From Burkholderiales bacterium (GTDB taxonomy: Bacteria > Pseudomonadota > Gammaproteobacteria > Burkholderiales > Eutrophovitaceae): a stretch of 64,000 nucleotides of DNA. The stretch spans positions 1 to 64,000 of the forward strand of contig DATMAN010000092.1 in NCBI GenBank assembly GCA_035560005.1. Direction: 5' to 3'. Within the stretch, counting starts at the first letter, position 1. Every line of letters begins with the position of its first letter. The translations under genes and the position numbers were made by a program. The notes under the pieces were generated by a model. It saw only the letters and a list, made by a program, of their open reading frames with translations, made no database searches and was not told the DNA's origin. Below, in pieces: positions 53,112-61,599 of the stretch.

Positions 53112-54005
53112 TCAAGCGGCCCGCCGGGGCGTCACGCCGAACACGCGCTTGAAGTGCCGGGTGAGGTGGCTCTGATCGGCAAACCCCACGGCCGCGGCGA
53201 TCTCCGCCAGAGAACCGCGTCCGCCTCCCGCTGTCAACAGCGAGCGCGCGCCGTGAACCCGGGCCCGGATCAGATACTGGTAAGGAGCGAGCCCGGTCGC
53301 GCGTTTGAACAACCGGGTAAGGTGATACGGGCTGACCCGCGCCGCAGCGGCTATGTCCTTGAGGCCGATACCCTGCGCGTAGTTCGCCTGGATGAACGCC
53401 AGCGCCCGGCTCACCGCCCGCGGCACGGCAGCCGCCTCCGGATGCCGATCGGGCTCGGTCGTGCGCGACGAGTAGGCTCTCAGCAGATGGACCGCGAGGA
53501 TGCCTGCCAGCGACTCGGCGTAGACCCGGCTGCCGGCATCGCCCCTGAGCGCTTCGCGCGCAAGCGCCCCCGCGATCGTCAAGACGGCGGCGTCCTGTTC
53601 CCTTTCGGCGAATTGGAGTTCGAATTCATCCGGACCGAGCCCGAGATCGCGCCGCGCCACGGCTTCCAAGAACGCGGGGGCGAGCGCGAGCACTGAAAAG
53701 TGAATGGGTGTGCTCCACGACCAGCGCACCGCATGGCCCCTGGGCAGCACAGTGATGAATCCGGGTGCAAGCGCATGGCGCACCCGCTCGCCATTGGCTT
53801 CGCGCCATAGCGTTCCTTCCCCCAGGCTGACGAACACGAGGTGCTCGGACGGGCCATTGGGGAGCTGGCGGGACGATGGGCCCGATTCGTATCGCTCGAA
53901 ATTGAGCACCCGCCAGCCCAGTGGACGGCTGCTGAGTCGCGGCTCCGGGACCCGTGCGCTTGCGGGCGCGGAGGCACCGCCCGCCCCGCCAGAAATCAGG
54001 CGCAC
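53112..54005 (-). CDS. AraC-family transcriptional regulator
   Basis: A 297-residue AraC-type regulator. The N-terminal cupin-like sensing half (about 1-150) is followed by two helix-turn-helix motifs, LKDIAAAARVSPYHLTRLFKR and LAEIAAAVGFADQSHLTRHFKR, with the second ending in the typical FGVTPRRAA. A GTG at 54005 is the only long start; it overlaps the end of the small secreted-protein gene, so a later start is possible. The target is unknown; it could control that small gene or the TPR gene next to it. Confidence 0.85.
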   Translation of the reverse strand: MRLISGGAGGASAPASARVPEPRLSSRPLGWRVLNFERYESGPSSRQLPNGPSEHLVFVSLGEGTLWREANGERVRHALAPGFITVLPRGHAVRWSWSTPIHFSVLALAPAFLEAVARRDLGLGPDEFELQFAEREQDAAVLTIAGALAREALRGDAGSRVYAESLAGILAVHLLRAYSSRTTEPDRHPEAAAVPRAVSRALAFIQANYAQGIGLKDIAAAARVSPYHLTRLFKRATGLAPYQYLIRARVHGARSLLTAGGGRGSLAEIAAAVGFADQSHLTRHFKRVFGVTPRRAA

Positions 54006-54196
54006 GCCCGCTCTCCGGCGCGATCAGGATCGACTTCGCCGCTCGACGCCCTGCCGGCGCCACGCTGCTTGTGCGGCGAGGCATACGCCAGCGTGTCACT
54101 TTCCCAGGCGATGTCGTCTGGCAGCCGGCTGCCGATCAGGGTCGCTGCCGTGAATCCTGCGGCCAGCAACAGGCTTTTCATGAGCTTGCCTTTCAT
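53996..54196 (-). CDS. Small secreted hypothetical protein
   Basis: A 66-residue open frame with a signal-like N-terminus (KLMKSLLLAAGFTAATLIGS) and a polar remainder containing HKQRGAGRASSGEVDPDR. GGAG lies about ten bases before the ATG at 54196; a second ATG five codons later is possible. It overlaps the AraC gene start by 10 bp. I do not recognise a family. Confidence 0.5.
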   Translation of the reverse strand: MKGKLMKSLLLAAGFTAATLIGSRLPDDIAWESDTLAYASPHKQRGAGRASSGEVDPDRAGERACA

Positions 54197-54284
54197 CGTT
54201 TTCCCGCTCCTGTTTGCGCCGTGTGCTGCCGCGCACGGCAAAAATGATCACTGCGCTTCCGACCACGATTGTCCCCTGCGCTGC

Positions 54285-55700
54285 CTACGCCGCCGGGGCC
54301 AACTGCCCCTCCGGCCGCGGCCTGCGCTGGAGCTGTTCACTGCGCAGCCGCGCGCGTTCCGCTTCCTCGATCTGGCCCAGCAGGTCCAGGGTCCGGGTCA
54401 TCGTCTGCCAGTTGTACACGCTGTCGGGCTTGAGCGCCGTGCGCTCGGCAAGCAGTGCGCGCGCCAATGACAGGCGACGTCCGCGAATGGCCGCCTCAAC
54501 CAGGGTCAGATGGATCAGATCGCGCTGCGCGTGGCTGCCGCCGAAGCGATGTGCGGTCACGCGCAACGGCTGGAGCAGCTCCACGACCGTTGCGTAGTCC
54601 TCGTTGCCGAACGCTTCCAGCGCGCGGCACAGCGGCAGCCCCACTTCCCAGGTCATGCGAGCGTTGGTGCCGCCTCCGGTCACGCGGCGCTCCAGGACGC
54701 GCAGCAGGGCGCGCGCCGAAGCCCGGCGTCCCGCGCCCGCAAAAGCCATCATGGCGTGTGCGTCGTTGAACGCGTAGTACCCCTCGTCGATGCGCGTTTC
54801 CCAGACGTCGGCGAGCCTCTGCCAGCGCGTACCCGGGTCGGCACCGCGCAGATGCAGCCTCCACAACAACGCGGAGGCATCGATCAGCTCCAGCACCACG
54901 TTCGAATCACGGCGGTGGATCGCACAGTCGTAGAGCTCGAGCACGCGGGCGATCTCGCCGCGATCGAGGTGAAACAGCGCCAGATGCCACCAGTTATGGA
55001 AGGCGAATGCGTTGTCCGGCGCCCAGTCCTTCGCCCGCGAACCGAGCCACTCGATACCCTCCTCGACCCGCCCCTGCATTTCCATCACGTGCGCACCCGC
55101 ATGCACGGCCCAGGGGTCGCGCGGGTTCAGGTCGAGGGCACGGCGCGCGGTGCGCTCCGCTTGCGCGTAAGAACCTGTCTCCTCCAGGCCAAAGGCATAC
55201 ATGCCGAGCACGTAGCCGAAGCCCGGGATGCCTTCGCCCCAACGCGGCAGCACCTGCGCCACGCGATCGCGCAGCATCGCGCTCTGCCCGAGATAGAAGT
55301 CGCCCAGGTGTGCGACCTGCAGCGCCAGCGTGTCGCGCGGATAGTCGAGCAGGATCTGCCCGTAGCGCTGAACCGAGCGCTCGAAACGGCCTTCGAGCCA
55401 GTCGCGCGCCGCAGCCAGGTGCGCGCGCTCGCGCTCGTTGGCTTGGTGCGCCAGTTTCTCTCCGGCTTGCACGCTTTCGCACAGCGCGGGCTGCGCGGAT
55501 TTCTCGGTGGTCGTCACGAGCAGCGCCGCGCGCACGCAATGCCCCATCACGAATTCGGGGTCCTCGGCCAGCGCCTTGTCGACCACGGCGAGCGGATCGC
55601 CGTAGTAGCCGTGGAACAGCTCGACCGCCAGCTCGTAGCGCTGGAGCGAGAGGCGATGGTCGGTCGATACCGGCATGCCCCGCGAATCCTTCAGTCCCAT
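54285..55700 (-). CDS. TTC38-like tetratricopeptide repeat protein
   Basis: A 471-residue all-helical TPR protein resembling the TTC38 family. The N-terminal YELAVELFHGYYGDPL and VDKALAEDPEFVMGHC are typical of that family, and TPR-like helices such as YAQAERTARRALDLNPRDPWAVHA follow. It has no signal peptide or membrane segment, so it is cytoplasmic. The function of bacterial members is unknown. A GGAG Shine-Dalgarno sequence lies six bases before the ATG. An array of CGTGA heptamers begins 63 bp upstream and suggests control by the SARP-type regulator at 56506. Confidence 0.82.
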   Translation of the reverse strand: MGLKDSRGMPVSTDHRLSLQRYELAVELFHGYYGDPLAVVDKALAEDPEFVMGHCVRAALLVTTTEKSAQPALCESVQAGEKLAHQANERERAHLAAARDWLEGRFERSVQRYGQILLDYPRDTLALQVAHLGDFYLGQSAMLRDRVAQVLPRWGEGIPGFGYVLGMYAFGLEETGSYAQAERTARRALDLNPRDPWAVHAGAHVMEMQGRVEEGIEWLGSRAKDWAPDNAFAFHNWWHLALFHLDRGEIARVLELYDCAIHRRDSNVVLELIDASALLWRLHLRGADPGTRWQRLADVWETRIDEGYYAFNDAHAMMAFAGAGRRASARALLRVLERRVTGGGTNARMTWEVGLPLCRALEAFGNEDYATVVELLQPLRVTAHRFGGSHAQRDLIHLTLVEAAIRGRRLSLARALLAERTALKPDSVYNWQTMTRTLDLLGQIEEAERARLRSEQLQRRPRPEGQLAPAA

Positions 55701-55762
55701 CTCCGTCTCCGTGGTATTCCCGTCCGGCGGCAGCCGGCGATGAGGGCATCTTCCGGGGACAG

Positions 55763-55803
55763 CGTGACGGGCCCGTGACGCGCAACGTGAAAATCGCGTG
55801 AAA
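55763..55803. promoter_or_regulatory. Heptamer array 1, candidate SARP-type operator
   Basis: Four heptamers read CGTGACG (55763), CGTGACG (55774), CGTGAAA (55786) and CGTGAAA (55797), spaced 11, 12 and 11 bp. SARP activators bind heptameric direct repeats at 11-bp spacing. The array lies 63-103 bp upstream of the TPR gene. The last two boxes with their spacer (CGTGAAAATCGCGTGAAAG) recur identically in array 2. Confidence 0.65.
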
Positions 55804-55816
55804 GCGCGCGTGCGAA

Positions 55817-56287
55817 TCAGCGGCGCAGCAGTCGAATCAGAGCCCGGCGGGAGTTGTCCGGGCCGTAACGCACCTCGATTCCGGTAGGTTGGAATCCCAG
55901 CTTGGCATAGAGCAGCAGGCCGGCGGTGTTGTCGCTGGGACAGTCCGTTTCGATTTCGGCCGCCTGATAGCGCTCCCGCGCGAGGCGCAACATCGCCTCG
56001 ATCAGGTAGCGGCCGACTCCCCGGCCCCGGAACTCCGAGGCGACGATCACGTTGCCCAGGGCGCAGCGGCCTTCACGCTCGACCCGCGTGAAGTTGGCGA
56101 AACCGGCGATGCGCCTGTCCATGAGCACTACGGTGGGATCATGGCTTTGCGCCATGGCGTGCCGAACCTGCTCGGGGGTCAGCGGGAAGCGGGCGCGCGG
56201 ATGAAAGTAATAGAGTTCCTGCGCGGAACCGACCAGGCGGCAGATGCCCGGCAGATCGGCTTCCTCGGCGGGACGATGGCTCAACAT
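55817..56287 (-). CDS. GNAT-family N-acetyltransferase
   Basis: A 156-residue GNAT. The acetyl-CoA-binding motif A is VIVASEFRGRGVGRYLIEAML with the R-x-x-G-x-G loop, and motif B has LLLYAKLGFQPTG. The target is unknown (small molecule or protein N-terminus/Lys). A GGGAGAGCG ribosome binding site precedes the ATG at 56287. It sits between the TPR gene and the SARP-type regulator, bracketed by the two heptamer arrays. Confidence 0.87.
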   Translation of the reverse strand: MLSHRPAEEADLPGICRLVGSAQELYYFHPRARFPLTPEQVRHAMAQSHDPTVVLMDRRIAGFANFTRVEREGRCALGNVIVASEFRGRGVGRYLIEAMLRLARERYQAAEIETDCPSDNTAGLLLYAKLGFQPTGIEVRYGPDNSRRALIRLLRR

Positions 56288-56432
56288 AAATCGCTCTCCC
56301 TTGGTTGTCCTGGCGGCTTGTCGCTCGTTGGCGGCGCAGCAGGTGGCCGACCCGCCGAACGGTGAAATACAATTTGACGACATATGCCGGCGGCGGACGA
56401 AGTGCAAGCCACTTACCATCCTGAACCGCGGG

Positions 56433-56473
56433 CGTGAAGAAACCGGCGATCCGCGCGTGAAAATCGCGTGAAA
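56433..56473. promoter_or_regulatory. Heptamer array 2, candidate SARP-type operator
   Basis: Heptamers CGTGAAG (56433), CGTGAAA (56456) and CGTGAAA (56467) sit at offsets 0, 23 and 34, exactly the offsets of boxes 1, 3 and 4 in array 1; the position of box 2 is degenerate (CGGCGAT at 56444). The array ends 32 bp before the GTG of the regulator and also lies 146 bp upstream of the divergent GNAT, so it could serve either or both. Confidence 0.65.
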
Positions 56474-56505
56474 GGGTCCGGTCCCATCCGGGAAACGAGC
56501 ATTCG

Positions 56506-59500
56506 GTGACATCCCTGCGCCTGAGCGTGCTGGGCGGCTTCGAGCTTCACTCGCACGCCGGCACGCCGATACAGCTGCCGCCCAAGAAGGCGCGGGCTCT
56601 GTTCGCCTATCTGGCGCTCACCGAGCCGCGCCCCCAACCGCGCGACAAGCTGGCTGCCCTGCTTTGGGAGGACAGCAGCGACTCCCAGGCGCGCACCAGC
56701 CTGCGGCAGGCCTTGAGCGCCATCCGCCGCGCACTGGCAGCGGCCGAGGTCTTGCTCGACGCCGATGCCGAGACTGTCTGGCTGAGGCGTGAAGGCCTGC
56801 TGATCGATGCCGACCAGTTCCAGCAATGCGCGGCCGGCGCCTCGGTCGAGCGCTTGCGCGAAGCGGTCGAGCTCTACCGCGGCTCGCTGCTGGACGGTTT
56901 TGACATCCGCGCCCCGGCTTTCGAAGACTGGCTGCGCGCCGAGCGTGAGCGGCTGCGCAACCTGGCGCTCGGTGCGCTCTCGGCGCTGGTCGACCATGAC
57001 ATGCGCGGCGCAAATCATGGCGAGGCGCTGTTCCACACGAGCCGGCTGCTCGCGCTCGATCCCCTGCGCGAAGAGGCGCATCGCGCCGTCATGCGCATCT
57101 ACGCCGCGCAGGGCCGGCATGCCCAGGCGATCGAACAATACCGCCGCTGCCGCGAGGCGCTGCGCCTGGATCTGGGTGTCAATCCCGGTCCGGAAACCGA
57201 ACAGCTCTATCGCGAAATCCTGGAACAGCGCCGCACGCCGGTCTCGGCGGCGCGCGAAGAGGCTCCCCCGCCCGTCGCCGTCGGGACGGCGCCCGCGGCG
57301 CAGACGGACGCCCGTCCGCGCCTGCGCCATGCGCAGGTGCTGCTGGTCGACATCGACGGATTCACCGCCCTGGCGGGCGCGACCGATCCGGAGGATCTGC
57401 ACGAATTCCTGACCCGTTACCGCCAGACCGTGCGCGGCAAAGTGCAGGAAGAAGGCGGCACGGTCACCAATTACATCCAGGCCCGGGTGATGGCCGTGTT
57501 CGGCGTCCCCGTAGCCTACGGCAACGATGCCGAACGCGCGGTGCGCGGTGCGCTGGCGGTGCGCGACGAGGTGCCGCAACTGGCCAACCCGTCCAGCGCC
57601 CCGCTCCAGGTCCGGCTTGGCGTGGCGAGCGGCCCGGTACTGGCCAGCCGCGACGAAGCCGGGCTGACGATCACCGGCGAGCCGGTCAGCGTGGCCGCGC
57701 GCATCATGGAAAGCGCGCACGCGGGCGAGCTGAGGCTCGCCGCCGACGTGCGCGAGGCGCTCGGCGAGCGGCTGGTCGCCGAGCCCATCGCGGAGGCGGT
57801 GGTACCGGCGCTGCACAAACCGCTGGGCCTGTGGCGTGCCATTGCGCTGAACTCGGAGGCAGGCGAGCGCGCAATCTTCGTCGGCCGGCAGGCGGAGCTG
57901 CGCCAGCTCGAAGACCTGCTTGCCGCGTGTGCGGCTTCCGGCACCGGGCGGGCCGTGCTGATCCGCGGCGAGGCGGGCATCGGCAAGAGCCGACTGGTCG
58001 AGGAGCTGGCGCGCCGTGCCCGGCAATCGACCTTCGCCACGCAGGTGATCGCCAACCTGGAGTTCGGCAGCACAACGAATCGCCCGATTGTTCAGCTAGC
58101 GCGTGGCCTGCTCGGGATCTCGCCGCGGGCCGATGCCGAAACCCTCTCCTTTGCCCTGCACCGCGCGGGAGAGGACCGGATCGTCGCGCCGGATCTGCGC
58201 CAGTGCCTGGCCGAGTTGCTGGATGCCGTGACGGTCGGCGAGGCGCGAAGAGCCGAGGAAACCGGGGACAGCATGGCCCGGGTGCGCGGCAGACACAGCG
58301 TGCTCTCCGCCCTGGTGGCGACCGCATCCAGGAAGAGACCCCTGCTGATCGCGGTTGAAGACCTGCAATGGGCCGACCCCGTCACGCTCGATTATCTGGC
58401 GAGCGTGGCCGCTGCGGCGCGCAGTGCTCCGGTGGTACTGGCGATGACCACGCGCAGCGAAAGCGACCCGATCGGAAGCGCCTGGCGGGCTGCGTCCGGA
58501 GGTTGCCCGCTCACGACCATCGACCTCGGCCCCCTCACGCAGAACGAGGCCATGCAGCTCGCGGCACGGCTCGCCCCGGATCCCGAATTCGCGCGGAACT
58601 GCGTGGCCCGCGCCAGCGGCCATCCGCTGTTTCTCGACCAGTTGCTGCGCGCTGGTTCGGCCTCCGGAGCGCTGCCCGGTTCCTTGCAGAGCCTGGTGCT
58701 CGCGCGCCTGGACCGGCTCGCGGTCCAGGACCGCGATGCCCTCCAGGCCGCGGCGGTGCTCGGACAGCGCTTCCCGGCCGAGGCGCTGCTTCACCTGATG
58801 GGCGACGAAGGCTATGCGCCCCACCGGCTGGTCGAGCGGGGTCTGCTGCGACCGGATGCCGGCGACTACGTATTCGTGCATGCGCTCATTCAGGAGGCGG
58901 TGTACGGATCGATCCTGAAGTCGCATCGTTTTGATCTGCATCTGCAGGCCGCGCGCTGGTTCTCCGAGCGCGATTCCATGCTGGAGGCACAGCACCTCGG
59001 GGCCGCCGGTCACCCGGGCGCGCCGGCCGCCTACCTGCGAGCGGCGAGGGAGCTGGCGGCGGGCTACCGAACGCGTCAGGCCCTGGATCTGATCTCGCGC
59101 GGACTCGGACTCGCTCCGCAGGAGAGCGAACGCTGCGACCTGCTGCTGGCGCGCGCGGATTGCCTGCGCGATCTGGGCGAAACCGAGCGGTCGGTGCAGG
59201 CCTGCGGAGAAGCGCTGCACGCGGCGCAGAACGACGCACAGCGTTGCCGCGCCTGGATCGGGATCGCCAGCGGGCTGCGCATCCTCGACCGCTACGACCG
59301 CGCGCTTGCGGCGCTCGACCACGCCCTGCCGCTGGCGCAGGCGTTGGGCGATACCCATGCCCTGATGCAGATCCATTCGCTGCGCGGCAACATCCACTTC
59401 CCGCGCGGTGACCTCGCCAACTGCCTCGCCGCGCACGAGGAGGCGCGCCGGCTCGCGCTCGAGATCGGCGCACCCGCGGAAGAGGCGCGTGCGCTGAGCG

Positions 59501-60348
59501 GGCTGGGCGATGCGCACTATCAGAGCGCTCGGGTGCGGAGCGCGCGCGACTACTACGGGCGCTGCGTCAAGCTGGCGCGCGCTCATGGCCTCACTCGCAT
59601 CGAAGCGACGAACCTGCCCATGGTGGCGATCGCCGCGTTCTACTGCGGGGAAACTGACACTGCAGTCGACCAATGCCGCGAGGGACTGGCGCAGTCCACC
59701 CGCATCGGCGATTTCCGCGCGCAGATGCTGGCTCACAACGTGCTCGCAAGCGTGCACTACTATCGCGGCGAACACCAGGCGTCTCTTGCCAGTGCCGAAC
59801 GCGCGCTGGAACTGTCGCAGCGACTGGGCACGCGGCGTTTCGAAGCCAGAGCATTGATGATGATTGCGGTCGCACGCCATGCGGGCGGCCACGCCGGAAC
59901 CGATGAGTCGCTGCTCGACTCGGCATGGAACATCGTGCAGGAGACCGGACCGAACTTCAGCGGACCGTGGATTCTGGGAGCGATGACGCTGGTGTTGCGC
60001 GACGAAGCGCGTCGCCGGCGGGCGCTCGCGGACGGCGAGGCCCTGCTCGCCAAAGGCTGCGTCAGCCACAACCATTTCCACTTCTATCAGTACGCGATCG
60101 ACTTTGCGCTGGAAACGGGCCAGTGGGACGAAGCCGAGCGCTATGCGGCGGCGCTGGAGAACTACACCGCTTCCGAGCCGCTGACTTGGACGGACTTGAT
60201 CGCGGCGCGCGGGCGCGTGCTGGCGCGCGCCGGCCGCGGCGAACGCTCCGAGTCACTGAGACAGGAAGCCCAGGCGCTCGCCGCGTCGCTCACGGCAATG
60301 GCGCTGGAACCCGCCGCGAAGGCCCTGGAACGCGCGTTCGCGGATTGA
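56506..60348 (+). CDS. SARP/BTAD regulator with pseudo-cyclase, ATPase and TPR domains
   Basis: A 1280-residue cytoplasmic multidomain regulator. Residues 1-90 form a winged-helix DNA-binding domain and about 91-245 a BTAD (SARP) helical domain (FEDWLRAERERLRNLALGALSAL). Residues 272-445 are a class III cyclase-like domain: the first metal Asp is present (D282 in VDIDGF), but the second is Ala326 in YIQARVMAVFG, and the usual Asn before AAR is Ser, so catalysis is unlikely. An AAA/STAND-type ATPase follows (Walker A RGEAGIGKSRLV near 490; Walker B AVEDLQWAD), then TPR-like helices from about 810. The start is GTG. It probably senses a ligand through the ATPase-TPR module and activates transcription. 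Confidence 0.88.
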   Translation: MTSLRLSVLGGFELHSHAGTPIQLPPKKARALFAYLALTEPRPQPRDKLAALLWEDSSDSQARTSLRQALSAIRRALAAAEVLLDADAETVWLRREGLLIDADQFQQCAAGASVERLREAVELYRGSLLDGFDIRAPAFEDWLRAERERLRNLALGALSALVDHDMRGANHGEALFHTSRLLALDPLREEAHRAVMRIYAAQGRHAQAIEQYRRCREALRLDLGVNPGPETEQLYREILEQRRTPVSAAREEAPPPVAVGTAPAAQTDARPRLRHAQVLLVDIDGFTALAGATDPEDLHEFLTRYRQTVRGKVQEEGGTVTNYIQARVMAVFGVPVAYGNDAERAVRGALAVRDEVPQLANPSSAPLQVRLGVASGPVLASRDEAGLTITGEPVSVAARIMESAHAGELRLAADVREALGERLVAEPIAEAVVPALHKPLGLWRAIALNSEAGERAIFVGRQAELRQLEDLLAACAASGTGRAVLIRGEAGIGKSRLVEELARRARQSTFATQVIANLEFGSTTNRPIVQLARGLLGISPRADAETLSFALHRAGEDRIVAPDLRQCLAELLDAVTVGEARRAEETGDSMARVRGRHSVLSALVATASRKRPLLIAVEDLQWADPVTLDYLASVAAAARSAPVVLAMTTRSESDPIGSAWRAASGGCPLTTIDLGPLTQNEAMQLAARLAPDPEFARNCVARASGHPLFLDQLLRAGSASGALPGSLQSLVLARLDRLAVQDRDALQAAAVLGQRFPAEALLHLMGDEGYAPHRLVERGLLRPDAGDYVFVHALIQEAVYGSILKSHRFDLHLQAARWFSERDSMLEAQHLGAAGHPGAPAAYLRAARELAAGYRTRQALDLISRGLGLAPQESERCDLLLARADCLRDLGETERSVQACGEALHAAQNDAQRCRAWIGIASGLRILDRYDRALAALDHALPLAQALGDTHALMQIHSLRGNIHFPRGDLANCLAAHEEARRLALEIGAPAEEARALSGLGDAHYQSARVRSARDYYGRCVKLARAHGLTRIEATNLPMVAIAAFYCGETDTAVDQCREGLAQSTRIGDFRAQMLAHNVLASVHYYRGEHQASLASAERALELSQRLGTRRFEARALMMIAVARHAGGHAGTDESLLDSAWNIVQETGPNFSGPWILGAMTLVLRDEARRRRALADGEALLAKGCVSHNHFHFYQYAIDFALETGQWDEAERYAAALENYTASEPLTWTDLIAARGRVLARAGRGERSESLRQEAQALAASLTAMALEPAAKALERAFAD

Positions 60349-60460
60349 CGGCGCTGCGCCGCGTTCCGGAAGTTCCTTTCCGGTTGCCGGTACGCAGGCA
60401 CGCATCGACCCCAGACGGATCATTCGCGCTGGTCTCCCCGATCCAGGTCGGCTTCTGTCG

Positions 60461-61300
60461 ATGGACTCTGAAATCGTCGCGGTCGTGCTGCTCGCGGCAT
60501 TGCTGCACGCGAGCTGGAACGTCGCGATCAAGTCCGGCGCGGACAAGGTCGCCGACGTCATCGCCATCTCCGCGGGTGCGGGCGCGCTCGCGTTGCCCGC
60601 GCTGCCTCTTCTTCCCCTGCCGGCGCCGGCCTGTGTACCCTGGCTCCTCGCTTCGGCCCTCATCCACGCCCTCTACTTCGCCTTGGTTGCCGCGATCTAC
60701 CAGCGCGGCGAGTTGAGCATTGCCTACCCGCTGATGCGCGGCTTGCCGCCGCTGCTCTCGGCGCTTTTCGCGACCGTAGTTGTCGGCGAGCGCCTGAGCA
60801 CGGCCGGCTGGGTGGCCGTGACGCTGCTCAGTGCCGGAGTCATCCTGCTCGGATTTCAAGCGCTGCGCACCGGCCTGCGCGGACTCAACATTGCGCTGCT
60901 TCTTCTGAACGTGTGCGCGATCGTGGCCTACACGATCGTCGACGGAATCGGCGTGCGCGCCTCGGGCTCCGCGGCAAGCTACGCGGCATGGATGTTCTGC
61001 GGGCTCGCGATCGTGATGGTCGCGGGCGGCACGACGCTGCTCGGCAAGAGCCTCCTGCGCGCCCTCGCACGGCGCGGGCGCACCGCGCTCGCGGGCGGAG
61101 CCGCCACGCTGAGCGCCTACGGGCTCGTGCTCTGGGCGATGACGCGCGCTCCGATCGGCCTGGTGGCCGCGCTGCGCGAGTCTTCGGTGATCTTCGGCAC
61201 GGCGTTCGCCGCCGTGCTGTTGCGCGAGCGCTTCGGCGCCTCGCGCTGGCTCGCTGCGGGACTGGTGACGCTCGGCGCTGTCGCGGCGCGGCTGGCATGA
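60461..61300 (+). CDS. EamA/DMT-family transporter
   Basis: A 279-residue inner-membrane protein with about ten hydrophobic segments arranged as two EamA repeats. It begins LLAALLHASWNVAIKSGADK, a typical first helix, with PLMRGLPPLLSALFATVVVGERLS closing repeat one and SVIFGTAFAAVLLRERFGASRWLAAGLV closing repeat two. The substrate is unknown (often amino acids or metabolites). It follows the regulator by 112 bp. Confidence 0.87.
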   Translation: MDSEIVAVVLLAALLHASWNVAIKSGADKVADVIAISAGAGALALPALPLLPLPAPACVPWLLASALIHALYFALVAAIYQRGELSIAYPLMRGLPPLLSALFATVVVGERLSTAGWVAVTLLSAGVILLGFQALRTGLRGLNIALLLLNVCAIVAYTIVDGIGVRASGSAASYAAWMFCGLAIVMVAGGTTLLGKSLLRALARRGRTALAGGAATLSAYGLVLWAMTRAPIGLVAALRESSVIFGTAFAAVLLRERFGASRWLAAGLVTLGAVAARLA

Positions 61301-61523
61301 GCCCGCGCACCCGCCCGGGAAACCGATGAGCGACCTGGCGATCGAGATCCGCGGCGCGGACAAGATCCATTCCCGCGGCGTTCAGACGGGGGCCGGGAAG
61401 GTCAAGCCCAACACCGACTGGACGAAAGCTTTCGTGTTGAGGTTTGTCCGGCAAGTCAAGATCTTGCCGCAAGGGGTCGGGCGCCTCGCGACGTTTCCAG
61501 GCAGGGCAGCCGCGCGCGGGCCT

Positions 61524-61553
61524 TTGGCAGTCGCGGCGCCTGCGTCCTATACT
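61524..61553 (+). promoter_or_regulatory. Promoter of the EF-G-like gene
   Basis: TTGGCA (61524-61529) and TATACT (61548-61553) are separated by 18 bp. The predicted start is near 61560, about 40 bp before the ATG, which has a strong GGGGGAGGAG Shine-Dalgarno sequence. The rest of the 299-bp gap shows no clear gene. Confidence 0.7.
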
Positions 61554-61599
61554 CCAGATTCGACCCTCGGCAGACAACAAGGGGGAGGAGACAGAAGCG

